This document shows, piece by piece, positions 4,769 through 5,136 of a stretch of DNA of 5,136 nucleotides. Position 1 is the stretch's first letter, and the number at the start of each line of letters is the position of its first letter. The notes beneath the pieces are model-generated. The model did no database searches and had not been told where the DNA came from. It saw only the letters and a list, made by a program, of their open reading frames with translations. Origin of the DNA: Stenotrophomonas sp. (GTDB taxonomy: Bacteria > Pseudomonadota > Gammaproteobacteria > Xanthomonadales > Xanthomonadaceae); the NCBI GenBank assembly GCA_003510825.1, contig DOKO01000016.1, positions 1-5,136 on the forward strand. The letters are read 5' to 3'. The position numbers were made by a program, and so were the translations under genes.

Positions 4769-5136
4769 ATGGCCGGAGAAGTCCAGTTCGATCGCACGGA
4801 TATACGCCTGTTGGCCGAGATCCAGCGTGATGGTCGCGCCACCAACGCGGAGTTGGCGACGCGGGTGAACCTGTCGCCGTCGGCCTGCCTGCGCCGCCTG
4901 CAGCGGCTGGAAAGCGAAGGGGTGATCGTCGGTTACGGCGCGCGCCTGGAGCCGCGCCAGCTGCGCTTGGGCCTGCAGGCTTTCGTCCGCGTGCAGCTGG
5001 AAAAGCACGACCAGGCGGCCATCGGCCACTTCGTGGACAGCGTGCAGGGCTGGGATGAGGTGGTGGCCTGCCACGCCCTGACCGGCGACATGGATTACCT
5101 GCTGCACGTCTACGTGCGCGACCTGGAGCACTTCTC
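4769..5136 (+). CDS. Lrp/AsnC-family transcriptional regulator (3' end beyond window)
   Basis: The first 122 residues are visible and read in frame to the window edge; family members are usually 150-165 aa, so roughly the last quarter is missing. The N-terminal winged helix-turn-helix is clear: DRTDIRLLAEIQRDGRATN (8-26), then the ELATRVNLSPSACLRRLQRLESEGVI pattern (28-53), with recognition helix about 36-47. The ligand-binding RAM domain starts near residue 68 and includes the conserved ALTGDMDYLLHV segment (103-114, Gly106, Asp107, Asp109, Tyr110). The start ATG has only a weak GGGG (4760-4763) as Shine-Dalgarno. Because it is divergent from phhA and the shared spacer has symmetric repeats, it is likely a local regulator responding to an aromatic amino acid. 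A role as the global Lrp is less likely but cannot be excluded. Confidence 0.92.
   Translation, partial: MAGEVQFDRTDIRLLAEIQRDGRATNAELATRVNLSPSACLRRLQRLESEGVIVGYGARLEPRQLRLGLQAFVRVQLEKHDQAAIGHFVDSVQGWDEVVACHALTGDMDYLLHVYVRDLEHF

Noticed and set aside
3672..4868. Long open frame (398 codons) on the plus strand opposite phhA
   Set aside because: It lies antisense to phhA, runs through two intergenic regions and into the Lrp gene in another frame, and its composition is that of a shadow frame.

Overview
This is a high-GC chromosomal stretch from a gammaproteobacterium of the Xanthomonadaceae, most probably Stenotrophomonas (S. maltophilia complex). The genus call rests on three things. First, there are two pairs of short GTAG-headed palindromes (GTAGAGCCGAGC...GCTCGGCT), the signature of the Stenotrophomonas SMAG/REP repeats. 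Second, the codon use is strongly GC-biased. Third, the proteins look xanthomonad. No database search was run.

Left half (1-2880, + strand): a pectin/uronate utilisation block. kduI (4-852) and kduD (934-1689) encode two successive cytoplasmic steps that turn 5-keto-4-deoxyuronate, released from unsaturated oligogalacturonides, into 2-keto-3-deoxygluconate. A strong intercistronic hairpin lies between them. A tail-to-tail REP pair (1703-1770) ends exactly at the Shine-Dalgarno of the next gene. That gene (1783-2880) encodes an exported SGNH/GDSL rhamnogalacturonan acetylesterase-like protein fused to a C-terminal cupin. The block therefore pairs outer-compartment removal of acetyl groups from pectin with the inner catabolic steps. 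Lyases, transporters and the downstream KDG kinase and aldolase are not in the window.

Middle (2881-3750): a head-to-head REP pair (2889-2962) separates the convergent esterase and a minus-strand gene (2959-3609) whose TAG stop lies inside the GTAG of the last repeat. That gene encodes an uncharacterised DUF2442-DUF4375 (DMP19-like) fusion with a strongly acidic C-terminal half. Two further palindromes (3649-3679 and 3695-3730) fill the gap between it and the next gene upstream.

Right half (3750-5136): phhA (minus strand), phenylalanine 4-hydroxylase, is divergent from a truncated Lrp/AsnC-family regulator (+ strand, cut by the window end). Their shared 125-bp intergenic region carries repeated CGCAA/TTGCG half-sites, including a 15-bp dyad and a wider dyad. 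This suggests that the regulator controls phhA and itself, as local Lrp-family regulators of amino-acid catabolism often do.

No tRNA, rRNA, CRISPR array, transposase or phage gene was seen. Most of the window is ordinary metabolism. The points that deserve a second look are the esterase-cupin fusion, the REP elements built into a translation start and a stop codon, the DUF2442-DUF4375 fusion, and the operator-like dyads upstream of phhA.
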